The position numbers and the translations under genes are program-made. From a virus: a stretch of DNA of 47,844 bases. Shown in pieces: positions 35,463 through 43,612 of the stretch; the first letter of the stretch is position 1; each line of letters opens with the position of its first letter. Below the pieces are notes generated by a model that was given only the letters and a program-made list of their open reading frames with translations, was not told the origin of the DNA and did not search any database. The stretch spans positions 1 through 47,844 of the IMG/VR virus record IMGVR_UViG_3300020202_000020, one strand, 5' to 3'.

Positions 35463-37666
35463 TTGACTGAAAATCCTTTTCCAATATTTTCTTCGATAAA
35501 TTTATCAATTGACTGACCGTTATTAGCTTTTTTATCTGCCTCAAATTCTTCAAAAATTGTTATTGGAATCAATAAGCTTCTACATGAAAAATGCATTGGC
35601 GGTGTTGGCCCATCATCAGCCTTAAATATTTTACCGTCTAACCCACTACAAATGTCTGAAGTTGTGTCATCCATGATTGCTGAGAATTGATATGCGGCCA
35701 CAATTTTAGATTCCTGAAACTCCTCTATGCGAGCCCTATTCATTACTTCAGTGAGCTTAGTTCTTGAGTAGCGTTCAATAGAGGTGTCAGAGTATTCGTG
35801 AAGTAGAATTTCAGTATCACGAATGACTTCACTTAAGGGTTTACCGTCCTTAACTGCGTTCATCAATTGGCGCTTAACAAGCTTTAAGCTTTCGTATTTC
35901 CAATTCCCTATGTAGTCGAAAGTCTCAGTTTCAAGAAAGGCTAGAAACTTATCTGACGGCAATGGCTGTGCGAACTCTTGCTTGATTAACTCTTTACGCG
36001 CGAGAATCTTGTTATCTAGATAATGCCTTTTAAAATGCTTTTTAAAGGCGGTCTGAAGCTGGCCTAAGTACTTAATATCAAGACTATCGATGCGGTCAAT
36101 TTTATCAGGATTTGATAAAATATTTTTCTTTTGTATTTGCTCAAGTAAGTCATCATAGGACTTATTAACTAAAGGCTTTAAGTCAGCAACGAGGGTTTTC
36201 TCATTACCCTCTAGCTGAAGCTTAATAGCTTTAAAATCTACTCGCTTATGATAATGCCCGTAGCCTTCAGGTATTTTCTTAGCGAATTCTTTTTTTTTAT
36301 CTGAAGCGGCCTCATCCTTAAGGCCTTTAGCACCATCCATAGCTTTAGCCTTTGGATCTTTAGAGTCAACCTTTGGGTCAAGTGGTTCACCTGTTTCTGG
36401 ATCCACTCCACCCGCTACCTGTTCTTCAAAGAACTCAACGTCATCACTCTCTGGAAACCTAATTAAACTTCTAAAGTGATTTATTTCTTCAGGCGTTGGT
36501 TTATATAGCTTACCCTTAATAGCCTCGATAAATGTTTTAGCAAAATCGACAGCGTTATCATCACTAATGGGGCGCAAAGTAAATTGAGGATATTTATCAC
36601 TTACACCGTGGTTCCAAATGCAAAGGGGCTCGATAATATGTTTATTAACAAGCCTTTCAAGTGTGCGCCTACGCTTAAGAATGTGTTTAAAGAACAAATT
36701 CATTTGCTCTTTACCGAGCGCGTATGCACCGCCAGCGGTTTCAGAGCCAGCGAATCCTAAAAGGTCAGGCACAAAAAGCGAGCGCCCAATAAACATGTTA
36801 AATAAATTAATACCCTTTAGAAAGGCTTCGCCATTATTCTTAGCCTCTAAAAATTCAACTTCAAAATCTTTTGGGTAAACAAGTGCTGTCTTAGTCTGAA
36901 ACTTTTTTAAGATATCAAAAAGTTTTCTTTGGGCCGCTTCATCGCTAACTTTATTTCTATCAAACTTACCTGTAGGAATAGGGCTTGCCGCTTTTTCTAC
37001 AAAGATAGAATACATTCGAACGAAGTGACGTTTTGTAAACCAAGCCTCGTAAGCTTTTCTTAAATCACTCTGTCCATAGGGGTTTTGAAATTGAGGATTA
37101 TTAATATAGTGGATTAAGCTTTTAGGATTAATTTCAGCCTTTTCTTTTCGCCCGCCCTGTTCGTACTTTGTGACATTACCATACTCATCTGTATGAATTA
37201 GCCAAGAGCCTGGGTGAGTGGTCTTAAGTTTTCTAAGTGCTAGCTTGTTTTTAAGCCCTTGCTTAAATACTTTCTCAGTGATTGCAAAACCATAACCAAA
37301 GGCTGACTTAATAAGCTCCTCTAACATTTCATCAAGAGGTGATTCGGCTTCATTTTCCAGGATGTAATATATTTCCTCAGCTTTTTCCTCTTGCTCTTTA
37401 TCTGTCGCTAAAATGTCCCAGCCAGACCCAACGAGTAAATCAATCTTAAGCTGCATGGCGATTGACACCTGGTCATCGTTTAGCATTTCTTCATAGATTG
37501 AGTAGTCGTAAGTTTTAGTGTAAAGGTCGTCTTGGTTGTAAGGCTTATTGATAGATTTAGCTACCCATGCAGACTCTTGCATGGTTTTCTCAGCGGTCCC
37601 TGTATAAACGTCAGGGACTTTGTTTTGGCTTTTTTCAGATAATACTTCGTCTTCACTAATAGCCAA
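35459..37666 (-). CDS. Portal protein (Mu gp29-like) fused to MuF minor head domain
   Basis: 735 residues. Portal part about 1-430: QVSIAMQLKIDLLVGSGWDIL, then FGYGFAITEKVFK, then HPGSWLIHTDEYGN, GRSLFVPDLLGFAGSETAGG, which matches DUF935/Mu gp29 portals. An acidic, Lys/Pro linker (430-500) leads to a MuF domain (about 600-735) with RYSRTKLTEVMNRARIEEF, MDDTTSDICSGLDGKIF and PPMHFSCRSLLIPI, the DxC...H..C box of SPP1 gp7/MuF proteins. Usually the two are separate genes. It forms the DNA entry ring and carries the injected minor head module. Confidence 0.88.
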   Translation of the reverse strand: MAISEDEVLSEKSQNKVPDVYTGTAEKTMQESAWVAKSINKPYNQDDLYTKTYDYSIYEEMLNDDQVSIAMQLKIDLLVGSGWDILATDKEQEEKAEEIYYILENEAESPLDEMLEELIKSAFGYGFAITEKVFKQGLKNKLALRKLKTTHPGSWLIHTDEYGNVTKYEQGGRKEKAEINPKSLIHYINNPQFQNPYGQSDLRKAYEAWFTKRHFVRMYSIFVEKAASPIPTGKFDRNKVSDEAAQRKLFDILKKFQTKTALVYPKDFEVEFLEAKNNGEAFLKGINLFNMFIGRSLFVPDLLGFAGSETAGGAYALGKEQMNLFFKHILKRRRTLERLVNKHIIEPLCIWNHGVSDKYPQFTLRPISDDNAVDFAKTFIEAIKGKLYKPTPEEINHFRSLIRFPESDDVEFFEEQVAGGVDPETGEPLDPKVDSKDPKAKAMDGAKGLKDEAASDKKKEFAKKIPEGYGHYHKRVDFKAIKLQLEGNEKTLVADLKPLVNKSYDDLLEQIQKKNILSNPDKIDRIDSLDIKYLGQLQTAFKKHFKRHYLDNKILARKELIKQEFAQPLPSDKFLAFLETETFDYIGNWKYESLKLVKRQLMNAVKDGKPLSEVIRDTEILLHEYSDTSIERYSRTKLTEVMNRARIEEFQESKIVAAYQFSAIMDDTTSDICSGLDGKIFKADDGPTPPMHFSCRSLLIPITIFEEFEADKKANNGQSIDKFIEENIGKGFSVK

Positions 37667-37692
37667 GGGACGGCCTCCTCAAGTGGAAGTAA

Positions 37693-39156
37693 TTAAACAA
37701 ATATTAAATTTTCTAGATTGTCTAAAGAACCCGCTGGGCCGTTAGCGATGAGCATTTGAATTGCTATCGCGCAAGCGATGACACAGTCATCATGGCATGA
37801 TTCGGCAGCTTCTATTTTCCCGTCATTATCAATTAGTGTTAAACACTCAGATAAAATTTCACGAGATAGTACTGAGACTGTACCAGTTTCCACCGAATCT
37901 ATAAAGGTATCAATCATTAAAGGTCGCGTTATGCTGTCAGTTTTCCAACCGAGTCTATCCTCTTGGTAGGAATATAAATTTGGATAGTTAATTGGTTTTT
38001 CATCAAGGGCGAGTAGTACCGCGTGGCCATGATTATTACATTCAACTCCGACTAAAGGATGAACTCGGCCCGTGCGCCAATACATTTTTGCAAGCTTATA
38101 AATTACGTGCGCAAACTCTTTTGGCTTTAAATTATTTGAACGCGCGGTCGCTACCACTTCTTTAGTCGCACAATTTATTACGACGGCGACTGAGTAATCA
38201 GACCTTACACCTTCAGCAGTGTCACAACCAATAACGTAAGCGTTTTTTGAACTATACTCTTTATAAACTTTTATCACACCGTCATCAGAAATTGGCTCAG
38301 GACATTTTTTAATAAGCTCTGAAACTTTAATTAAGTCCATAGCTGAATTACCAGAAGCTAGAAAACAACTAACGTCATCCTCTGGGTATTCTTGCAAGTA
38401 CATATCTTTAAGGGATGACTTTTTCCAACGCCTATAGGCTATTTGCTCAGGGGTTATATCTACATTGTAAAGCCTTTTAGCTTTAGCGATAAACTCTAGC
38501 TCATCGTCGGTAAATTCTTTTACGTGATCAGCCGTCAGCTGATATTCGTTATCATAGTACCAAGGGAAAAAAAGCTTATACAAATACGGTGAGTCCCCGA
38601 TCCAGTTAAGATAGAAATCGTTACCTAACCCATTAGGGGTTGATTCGTAAGTTATCTGACCTGTCTTCGGGACGGCCTCGGTCGTGGCCTTCATTCGACT
38701 GGGATCGGCGAATGCTGCCTCTGAAATGTGTAACTTGTGTATTGTGTCACCACGTGATTCTAAATCACAGTAGATTTTAGAATCGATCTCGGGAAAACGC
38801 AGTTCATACTTCGAGCCGCCACCCTTGTCTAAGCGCGGTTGAATTTTAGGGTGCATTTCGCTATGCGCGCGCCTAGCGATATTAAATATTTTCTCGATAG
38901 AATCTTGGTCGTGGGAAAGAATGCATGTAACAAGGTTCGGAGTAAAGATAGTGTCATCAAACAGACTTAAAACCGCGTTAGTGGTTACACCTTTTTGCCG
39001 AGACTTTAGAATAATCTTATTCTGAGCGGTACAATCGTTAATAACTTTTTGTATCTTATTTTCTTTAAATACTCGCTTACTCTTGTCTTTATCTACAATC
39101 TTGTAGAAGTTATTTAAACGAAATCGTTTATTTTGTAGATCAGCTTTTGAGTACAT
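37693..39156 (-). CDS. terL: Terminase large subunit
   Basis: 487 residues. The ATPase N-terminal region has KSRQKGVTT (Walker A-like, residues 51-59) and a D-x-x-H/E box (SEAAFADPSRM) for coupling; the RNase H-like nuclease has GCDTAEG (first Asp, about residue 311), VGVECNNHG (Glu) and CHDDCVIACAI (last Asp). It packages DNA with TerS. Preceded by a hairpin plus U-run at 39168-39191. The start ATG at 39156 has no Shine-Dalgarno in front and may rely on the hairpin region or an upstream message. Confidence 0.92.
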   Translation of the reverse strand: MYSKADLQNKRFRLNNFYKIVDKDKSKRVFKENKIQKVINDCTAQNKIILKSRQKGVTTNAVLSLFDDTIFTPNLVTCILSHDQDSIEKIFNIARRAHSEMHPKIQPRLDKGGGSKYELRFPEIDSKIYCDLESRGDTIHKLHISEAAFADPSRMKATTEAVPKTGQITYESTPNGLGNDFYLNWIGDSPYLYKLFFPWYYDNEYQLTADHVKEFTDDELEFIAKAKRLYNVDITPEQIAYRRWKKSSLKDMYLQEYPEDDVSCFLASGNSAMDLIKVSELIKKCPEPISDDGVIKVYKEYSSKNAYVIGCDTAEGVRSDYSVAVVINCATKEVVATARSNNLKPKEFAHVIYKLAKMYWRTGRVHPLVGVECNNHGHAVLLALDEKPINYPNLYSYQEDRLGWKTDSITRPLMIDTFIDSVETGTVSVLSREILSECLTLIDNDGKIEAAESCHDDCVIACAIAIQMLIANGPAGSLDNLENLIFV

Positions 39157-39167
39157 TTAAAAAGATA

Positions 39168-39191
39168 GCGGGGCCCGTGGGTAAGCCCCGC
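39168..39191 (-). terminator. Intrinsic terminator or attenuator between terS and terL
   Basis: GCGGGGC (39168-39174) and GCCCCGC (39185-39191) form a perfect 7-bp GC stem with a 10-base loop. On the minus strand it is followed by ATCTTTTT, a Rho-independent terminator pattern, which ends only three bases before the TerL ATG. It would allow separate control of TerS and TerL levels. Confidence 0.7.
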
Positions 39192-39234
39192 CAAAAGGAC
39201 TTTCAAGGAAAGGAAAATGAACAACGAAGCTCAA

Positions 39235-39720
39235 TTATTCCTCCTCATCCGAATCTTGTCCACTGGGCTTTTTATCTGTTTCGTTAATTATTTCACAAAT
39301 TAGTTTATGGATGTTGTCTCCGTCGAAGTTTGACTTCTTGGTCTCATCATTCTCAACCTTAAGGGTATCCTTCTTGCCCCAGCGTATCGCATTTTTTCGC
39401 TCAAGCCTCCACGCGGACGCTCGCCAGTCTCGTGCGGCCTGGTCATCAATGTTCTTTACGTCTTTAAGCTCAGACTTAGCCATAGCGGCTTCGACTCTTT
39501 GTTTGAACTCAAAAAAAATACCGTCTTCTTCGCGTCGGCCTCTTTTTAACCAAATAAGAAAGCTATTCCTTGATATCCCACAGAGTGCTGCCGCCGTTTC
39601 CATGTAAACGCCATACTCCAAATACTGGCACATTTCATTGATGAGTTCGGGAGTGAGCGAGGTCGGCCTACCCGCCTCTAACTTCTTCGCGCGTTTGAAG
39701 TGTTGGTGTTTCCGGGGCAT
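39235..39720 (-). CDS. terS: Terminase small subunit
   Basis: 161 residues. A basic N terminus (PRKHQHFKRAKKLEAGRPTSL) and a helix-turn-helix (ELINEMCQYLEYGVYMETAA, then LCGISRNSFLIWLKRG), then a coiled segment (EFKQRVEAAMAKSELK) and an acidic tail (QDSDEEE) fit a phage TerS that binds pac/cos DNA and oligomerises into a ring. Immediately follows the DNA methyltransferase gene, sharing its last base with the TerS ATG region. Confidence 0.85.
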   Translation of the reverse strand: MPRKHQHFKRAKKLEAGRPTSLTPELINEMCQYLEYGVYMETAAALCGISRNSFLIWLKRGRREEDGIFFEFKQRVEAAMAKSELKDVKNIDDQAARDWRASAWRLERKNAIRWGKKDTLKVENDETKKSNFDGDNIHKLICEIINETDKKPSGQDSDEEE

Positions 39721-40616
39721 TAGCTAGCCTCAATCCTTTTCTCAGCAATCTCGATATATTCTTTGTTTAATTCTATACCTATAAACTTGCGGCCGTGGTA
39801 TTTGCTGACGAGACCAACAGTGCCCGCGCCGAAAAATGGATCCAGAACGGTGTCGCCTGGTTTTGAACCCGCCAAAATGCAAGGCTGAATTAGATCTTGC
39901 GGGAATGTTGCAAAGTGAGCGCCCTTAAATGGCTTCGTGGCGACAGACCAAACAGATCTCTTGCTTGCGCCTTTTGGATTTTGTTTAAAATTAGCGAAGT
40001 CGTTTTTTATGCCAATTTGTTCAAACTTGTGCGGCCGCGCAATTCTTTTGCTTGCGCGAAAGTTATCAGGCTTTGGCTCAGTCCTAATCGCATCACTATC
40101 AAAATAATATTTCGGGCTTCTTGAGAGTAAAAAAATATATTCGTGCGCCTTAGTACATCTATCGCGGACACTCTCTGGCATCGGGTTAGGTTTGTGCCAA
40201 ATAATATCCTGTCTTAGATACCAGCCGTCTGCTTGGAGCGCAAAGGCAACACGCCAAGGGATGCCAACCAAGTCCTTTTGCTTTAGTCCATGCTCAAATT
40301 TCTGTTTAATATCAGAGTAAAATGAGCCCTTGTTTGTTGATTGCTTGGCTGTCTTGCCGCCGGATCCTTTGCGGTCACTTGCATAGCTGTCACCTAGATT
40401 CAACCAAAGGGTTCCGTCATTTTTTAAAACGCGCCTTACTTCACGAAACAGTTCCACCATTTTTTGCACATATTCTTCAGGTGTCTTCTCTAGTCCTAGT
40501 TGTCCGTCTACTCCATAATCTCTTAAGCCCCAATAAGGTGGCGAGGTCACACAACATTGAACTGAATTAGCCTCTAGCTCTTTTAGTTTATAGAGGGAGT
40601 CGCCAAAGAGAATCAT
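39720..40616 (-). CDS. Site-specific DNA methyltransferase (beta class)
   Basis: 298 residues. Motif IV TSPPYWGLRDYG (about residues 24-35) precedes the SAM motif VLDPFFGAGTVGL (about 263-275), the beta-class order; SPPYW suggests N4-cytosine (or N6-adenine) methylation. QLGLEKTPEEYV and IDIIWHKPNPMPESVRDR are further conserved pieces of this phage family. No restriction enzyme gene is nearby, so it is an orphan. It probably protects phage DNA from host restriction or marks the packaging region. Located before TerS at the start of the late operon. Confidence 0.88.
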   Translation of the reverse strand: MILFGDSLYKLKELEANSVQCCVTSPPYWGLRDYGVDGQLGLEKTPEEYVQKMVELFREVRRVLKNDGTLWLNLGDSYASDRKGSGGKTAKQSTNKGSFYSDIKQKFEHGLKQKDLVGIPWRVAFALQADGWYLRQDIIWHKPNPMPESVRDRCTKAHEYIFLLSRSPKYYFDSDAIRTEPKPDNFRASKRIARPHKFEQIGIKNDFANFKQNPKGASKRSVWSVATKPFKGAHFATFPQDLIQPCILAGSKPGDTVLDPFFGAGTVGLVSKYHGRKFIGIELNKEYIEIAEKRIEAS

Positions 40617-41062
40617 ATCTCTTTCTCTCCACTATAAAACCTATGCAAACAGTAGGCGTCGGTTAAGAGTTTAACTATCGGATCATTTCCGGCTTGGCCA
40701 ATGGCGATGAGTAGGGTGTCCACTTCTACCTGGTCCCAAAGATATTTATGATTAGGGCTAATTCCAAATTGATAAACGCCCATAAGTAAAACTCTACATA
40801 GGCAATTAATAACGTGCGTTTCCATAACTTTTGGCTGCATAACTATTGTGCCCGGTTCAAGACCTTCTCTGTATTCAGAGACTAATTTTCTGCCGACCAC
40901 ATAAAACTTAGGCTCGTATGAAATGTTACCAAGTACTTCGCAAGTACCAGGCGCGAGCAAGCTTGTAACAACCACTTTATCCTTACCATTACAAAACTCT
41001 CTTAATGGCTCAATGTCTTGCTTAAATCCTTTAATCGGTAATCTTTCGCTAAATACGTGCAA
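40613..41062 (-). CDS. Unknown protein between sigma-like and methyltransferase genes
   Basis: Up to 149 residues. Beta-rich first half (DKVVVTSLLAPGTCEVLGNISYEPKFYVV) and helical second half (THVINCLCRVLLMGVYQFG, then EVDTLLIAIGQAG). The start is doubtful: ATG 41062 overlaps the previous gene by 61 bases; GTG 40975, behind GGTAAGGATAAA, would avoid this and give 120 residues. No family recognised. May be a late regulator. Confidence 0.55.
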   Translation of the reverse strand: MHVFSERLPIKGFKQDIEPLREFCNGKDKVVVTSLLAPGTCEVLGNISYEPKFYVVGRKLVSEYREGLEPGTIVMQPKVMETHVINCLCRVLLMGVYQFGISPNHKYLWDQVEVDTLLIAIGQAGNDPIVKLLTDAYCLHRFYSGEKEI

Positions 41063-41502
41063 ACAAGCTCCTCCATTTTAGCTATCTTTTGATAAACTCT
41101 ATTATTTGAAACGTTATATATTTTGGCCATCTCAAGAACGGTTGAACCGTTTAAGTAAACTAGATCAAATAGCTCACACCATTTTGGATTATATAAGCCA
41201 ACTATCATGCGTGAGCGCTCAAGTATTTCCTTACTGAAAACTAGATCATATTGGCTTTCATCAGGTGAATGAAACACGTCCTCGAAACTACATTTTAGGC
41301 TTAAACTTAAGTGTGTACCGTGTTTAGGATTGCCATAATTTCTACATAAGTAATCACGCGCGTGGAATTTTAATATTTGCTTTTGGCTTTTACCTTCTAA
41401 TTTTCTTAAGAAAAAATCTTGTGTGGCATCCTCAGCATCATCAGGATAGCCGAGCTTAGTTAACTCAAACGTTAGGGCCTTTAAAATAGCCTCGTAGTCC
41501 AT
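41002..41502 (-). CDS. Sigma-70-family-like factor
   Basis: 166 residues. PDDAEDATQDFFLRKLEG matches the sigma region 2 helix (DAEDxxQExFLR), and the C-terminal ELFDLVYLNGSTVLEMAKIYNVSNNRVYQKIAKMEE is a region 4-type HTH. Size is of ECF class. Located upstream of the methyltransferase, terminase and head genes, so it is a good candidate for the late-gene activator. No -10/-35 pair of a new sigma was identified. It could bind host RNA polymerase or an anti-sigma. Confidence 0.72.
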   Translation of the reverse strand: MDYEAILKALTFELTKLGYPDDAEDATQDFFLRKLEGKSQKQILKFHARDYLCRNYGNPKHGTHLSLSLKCSFEDVFHSPDESQYDLVFSKEILERSRMIVGLYNPKWCELFDLVYLNGSTVLEMAKIYNVSNNRVYQKIAKMEELVCTYLAKDYRLKDLSKTLSH

Positions 41503-41561
41503 GGTGTGAGGCTAGCATAAGTAATCCTAGACTTTTTCACGGTTTTTTTATCGCATACCCG
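41503..41561. promoter_or_regulatory. Gap with hairpin before the sigma-like gene
   Basis: ATACCC-GCTA-GGGTAT (about 41557-41572) is a 6-bp inverted repeat at the 3' end of the metallophosphoesterase gene. On the minus strand an A-rich run and TTATGCTA follow, a possible -10 for the sigma-like gene. Signals are weak. Confidence 0.3.
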
Positions 41562-42218
41562 CTAGGGTATAAAACAATGTGATTGATGATAATTTATACC
41601 TTGTCGGGTACAAAATATTTTCGCATCAAAACTATTATCATATCGATCATCTAACACCGCCGCATTAATAAACATTGTGTCCTCTATCCTTTCAATTCCA
41701 GACGAGTGGTGAATATGTCCAAAAATATGGAACTTTGGACTCTTATCTTTTACGGCTTTGTAAAGCGTTTTACTTCCACACAAATCCCCTCGGCTATTCT
41801 TGTCTAGAATGGAGTATGGCGGTCCGTGTGTAATGAGGATATCTAGGTTCTCAGGAATATTATGCCATACATGCGCAAGCTTTATATCCGGCTTCATAAA
41901 AGCCCAATCATAAAATGTTGGTGTCCATGGTGATCCATAAATTCTGAGACCTTCAATATTTACTTCTTCATCGATTAGCATCGTAGCATTGGTTAAAGCT
42001 TTTCTGGCTATCTCGGGGAATGCCTCAACATAAATATCATGATTGCCTGGCACATATACTTTATGCTTATGCGGGAGTGTGCCAAGCCAAGTGTTAAACT
42101 GCAAAAGCTCATCAAATGTACCGCGTGAGAGTGCGTCCCCTGCATGGATTAATAGGTCCCCGTCAGGTATCACGAGATTAGTCTCGAGATGAGTGTCGGA
42201 AATACATACAACCCTCAC
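41562..42218 (-). CDS. Calcineurin-like metallophosphoesterase
   Basis: 218 residues. The metal motifs appear in order: ISDTHLE (DxH), HAGDAL (GD), VPGNHDIY (GNHD), THGPPY (H) and FGHIHHSSG (GHxH). A single-domain phosphoesterase of the MPPED/YfcE-like size, distinct from the fused one at 9212-10150. Start GTG 42218 gives the family N terminus MRVVCISDTH. Likely substrates: nucleotides, nucleic acid ends or phosphoproteins; not decided by sequence. Precedes the sigma-like gene. Confidence 0.85.
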   Translation of the reverse strand: MRVVCISDTHLETNLVIPDGDLLIHAGDALSRGTFDELLQFNTWLGTLPHKHKVYVPGNHDIYVEAFPEIARKALTNATMLIDEEVNIEGLRIYGSPWTPTFYDWAFMKPDIKLAHVWHNIPENLDILITHGPPYSILDKNSRGDLCGSKTLYKAVKDKSPKFHIFGHIHHSSGIERIEDTMFINAAVLDDRYDNSFDAKIFCTRQGINYHQSHCFIP

Positions 42219-42221
42219 TCC

Positions 42222-42296
42222 CTACTCTCCCTCTGTTTCATACCCCCAGTAGTAACCGACCATGATGCCTACGAGTAGGCCTAGGATGAAGGTCAT
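42222..42296 (-). CDS. 24-residue membrane microprotein
   Basis: ATG 42296 directly follows the upstream TAA (TAAATG); the stop lies a few bases before the GTG of the phosphoesterase. It is almost entirely one hydrophobic helix (TFILGLLVGIMVGYYWGY) with a short acidic end. The exact tiling between two genes argues that it is translated. Function unknown. Confidence 0.55.
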   Translation of the reverse strand: MTFILGLLVGIMVGYYWGYETEGE

Positions 42297-42479
42297 TTAC
42301 GACTCCGGGGTTTCTTCTTGGAATTCCATGGAACATTTGACTGAACAAAATCCGCCATACAAAACACCTTCACCACAACCATTTCTGCATTCCACTACTT
42401 GATCACATTCGCAAAGATCTGAAGTGCCGTCGTTAAGTTCATACCCACCGCACTCTTGACATTGTCTATTTATCAACAT
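42297..42479 (-). CDS. Zinc-ribbon-like protein
   Basis: Sixty residues from ATG 42479 (MLINRQCQECGGY). Cys pairs CQECGG, LCEC, CRNGCG and FCSVKC could form two zinc sites. A longer frame from 42500 would overlap the previous gene more. The TAA stop is directly followed by the ATG of a membrane microprotein. Perhaps a nucleic-acid or host-protein adaptor. Confidence 0.58.
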   Translation of the reverse strand: MLINRQCQECGGYELNDGTSDLCECDQVVECRNGCGEGVLYGGFCSVKCSMEFQEETPES

Positions 42480-42861
42480 TCCCCCCATCTCTGGCATCAA
42501 GTTTTGAGAGTGTTTCGCGGGCTATGTGAGATTTGTCACGTTCTTTTTTATATTCATCGCGCTCTTTCTTATATTTAAACTCATGCACCCAGCCTTCATT
42601 TATTAATTCAAGGTGCTTCTTCAATTCATCGCACTCTTTTTGTAGCGCCTCGTAGGCTGAGTATTCGATGACGTGAATTTTTTCATTGTGCAGAATAAAT
42701 GCTTGTTCACTTTTGACTGATACTTTACAGTCCATTTGATCAGTGACTATGTGTTCGCAAGGTTTGAATTGAAGCTCAAACTCCCTCACCGCCGCGCTTG
42801 CATCCTTAACTTCGTTAAGTACGCTATCCCTACTTGGGGTAGGTTTCTTTTCGTTAGTCAT
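42466..42861 (-). CDS. Coiled-coil early protein
   Basis: 131 residues. After a Cys-containing first half (FKPCEHIVTDQMDCKV), the second half is a charged coiled coil (YEALQKECDELKKHLELINEG, then KYKKERDEYKKERDKSH). Start overlaps the stop of the frameshifted gene as ATGA. No family recognised; could be a structural adaptor in early infection. Confidence 0.58.
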   Translation of the reverse strand: MTNEKKPTPSRDSVLNEVKDASAAVREFELQFKPCEHIVTDQMDCKVSVKSEQAFILHNEKIHVIEYSAYEALQKECDELKKHLELINEGWVHEFKYKKERDEYKKERDKSHIARETLSKLDARDGGNVDK

Positions 42862-43125
42862 ACACGCTCCAAAGATTTAATAATTGGTTCATCAATTTCA
42901 AATTGTGTTGGAAATCCCCAAAACACAAACTTACATGGTTTAACTCCGTAGCAATCGTGTAACTGAATGGGATAGCGATATTGATCACTGTTTTTTAATA
43001 CGACAAGTGTTGGACGCCTAAGTTCAATTTGGTCTTCAAACCTGTATAGTGCTTCGGTTTCAAAAAATCGATTGCTGGGTGCCCGTCATAGGTTTTCTCT
43101 TTTCCCCCGCCGGTTGCTCCGTCAT
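42858..43125 (-). CDS. Gene with apparent +1 frameshift at UUU UGA
   Basis: 268 bases, one more than a multiple of three. ATG 43125 overlaps the upstream stop (ATGA) and opens 20 codons to TTT TGA at a T6 run (43067-43062). The +1 frame then carries 67 open codons (ETEALYRFEDQIE... to ...IKSLERV) without any start codon, ending with an ATGA overlap to the next gene. Joined, it makes an 88-residue protein of unknown family. Slipping by one base keeps UUU paired on UUU, as at the prfB site. A homopolymer indel or a decayed gene are the alternatives. Confidence 0.6.
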
Positions 43126-43364
43126 TTGGGCTCCTTATACTTAGAAAGAACATCGCGAGCTATTTTACCGCCATGAAATCTTGCATGAGCTTCACTGTAG
43201 TCAATGTCCTCGCCCATGATAATTGCTGGACAATGTTGGTTATCAGAGCCAGACCAGTGGTCTCTATCGGCATAAAACTTCAAAGCATCTTTCAATGCAT
43301 TTATCTGTTCTTTGAGTGAATAAACTTCTTCAATATCATTTGCTAGCGTCGTTTCAAAACTCAT
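43122..43364 (-). CDS. Common phage early protein, ALKFYADRDHW type
   Basis: Eighty residues. The segment LKDALKFYADRDHW, then ARFHGGKIARDVL, is a recurrent motif in small early proteins of many temperate phages (ALxFYAD..NW...D.G..AR..L), of unknown function. Helical and acidic. ATG follows the TAA of a 16-codon ORF, and its stop overlaps the frameshifted gene. Confidence 0.65.
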   Translation of the reverse strand: MSFETTLANDIEEVYSLKEQINALKDALKFYADRDHWSGSDNQHCPAIIMGEDIDYSEAHARFHGGKIARDVLSKYKEPK

Positions 43365-43415
43365 TTACTCCCGCCCTGTGCCCTTAACGGCACTATCGTT
43401 TGTTTGCTTCGTCAT
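43365..43415 (-). CDS. 16-codon ORF tiling two genes
   Basis: ATG 43415 overlaps the upstream stop (ATGA) and TAA is directly followed by the next ATG. The codons of its end (GGGCGGGAG) provide the Shine-Dalgarno for that gene. It may be a translated leader for coupling rather than a functional peptide. Nothing in the peptide suggests a function. Confidence 0.4.
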   Translation of the reverse strand: MTKQTNDSAVKGTGRE

Positions 43416-43612
43416 TTGGTTAACTCCTCTTTATCTGGCACCCTTTTTAGTGGAGTGATAGACACGTCCGATACATCGCTCCCACTATCATAGTCTCGAT
43501 AGAATATTTCACGAGCCTTCAGGTTTGCATGATCTATGTCCCTTGCTTCTATTACAAAGTCGACTGAACCAATATATTCGACTGTTATTTCGAAAAACTT
43601 CTTACTCATCAC
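43412..43612 (-). CDS. Small early protein, unknown
   Basis: Sixty-six residues, beta-alpha-beta-like (KKFFEITVEYIGSVDFVIEAR, then HANLKAREIFYRDYDSGS, then DVSITPLKRV). The fold impression is of a small ferredoxin-like or DUF-type phage domain. ATG follows GGGCGGGAGTG. ATGA overlaps on both sides. No family recognised. Confidence 0.58.
   Translation of the reverse strand: MMSKKFFEITVEYIGSVDFVIEARDIDHANLKAREIFYRDYDSGSDVSDVSITPLKRVPDKEELTK

Noticed and set aside
39217-39303. 28-codon hydrophobic plus-strand ORF with a strong AAGGAAAGGAAA site
   Set aside because: Lies opposite the TerS 3' end with no other plus-strand signal nearby; probably chance.
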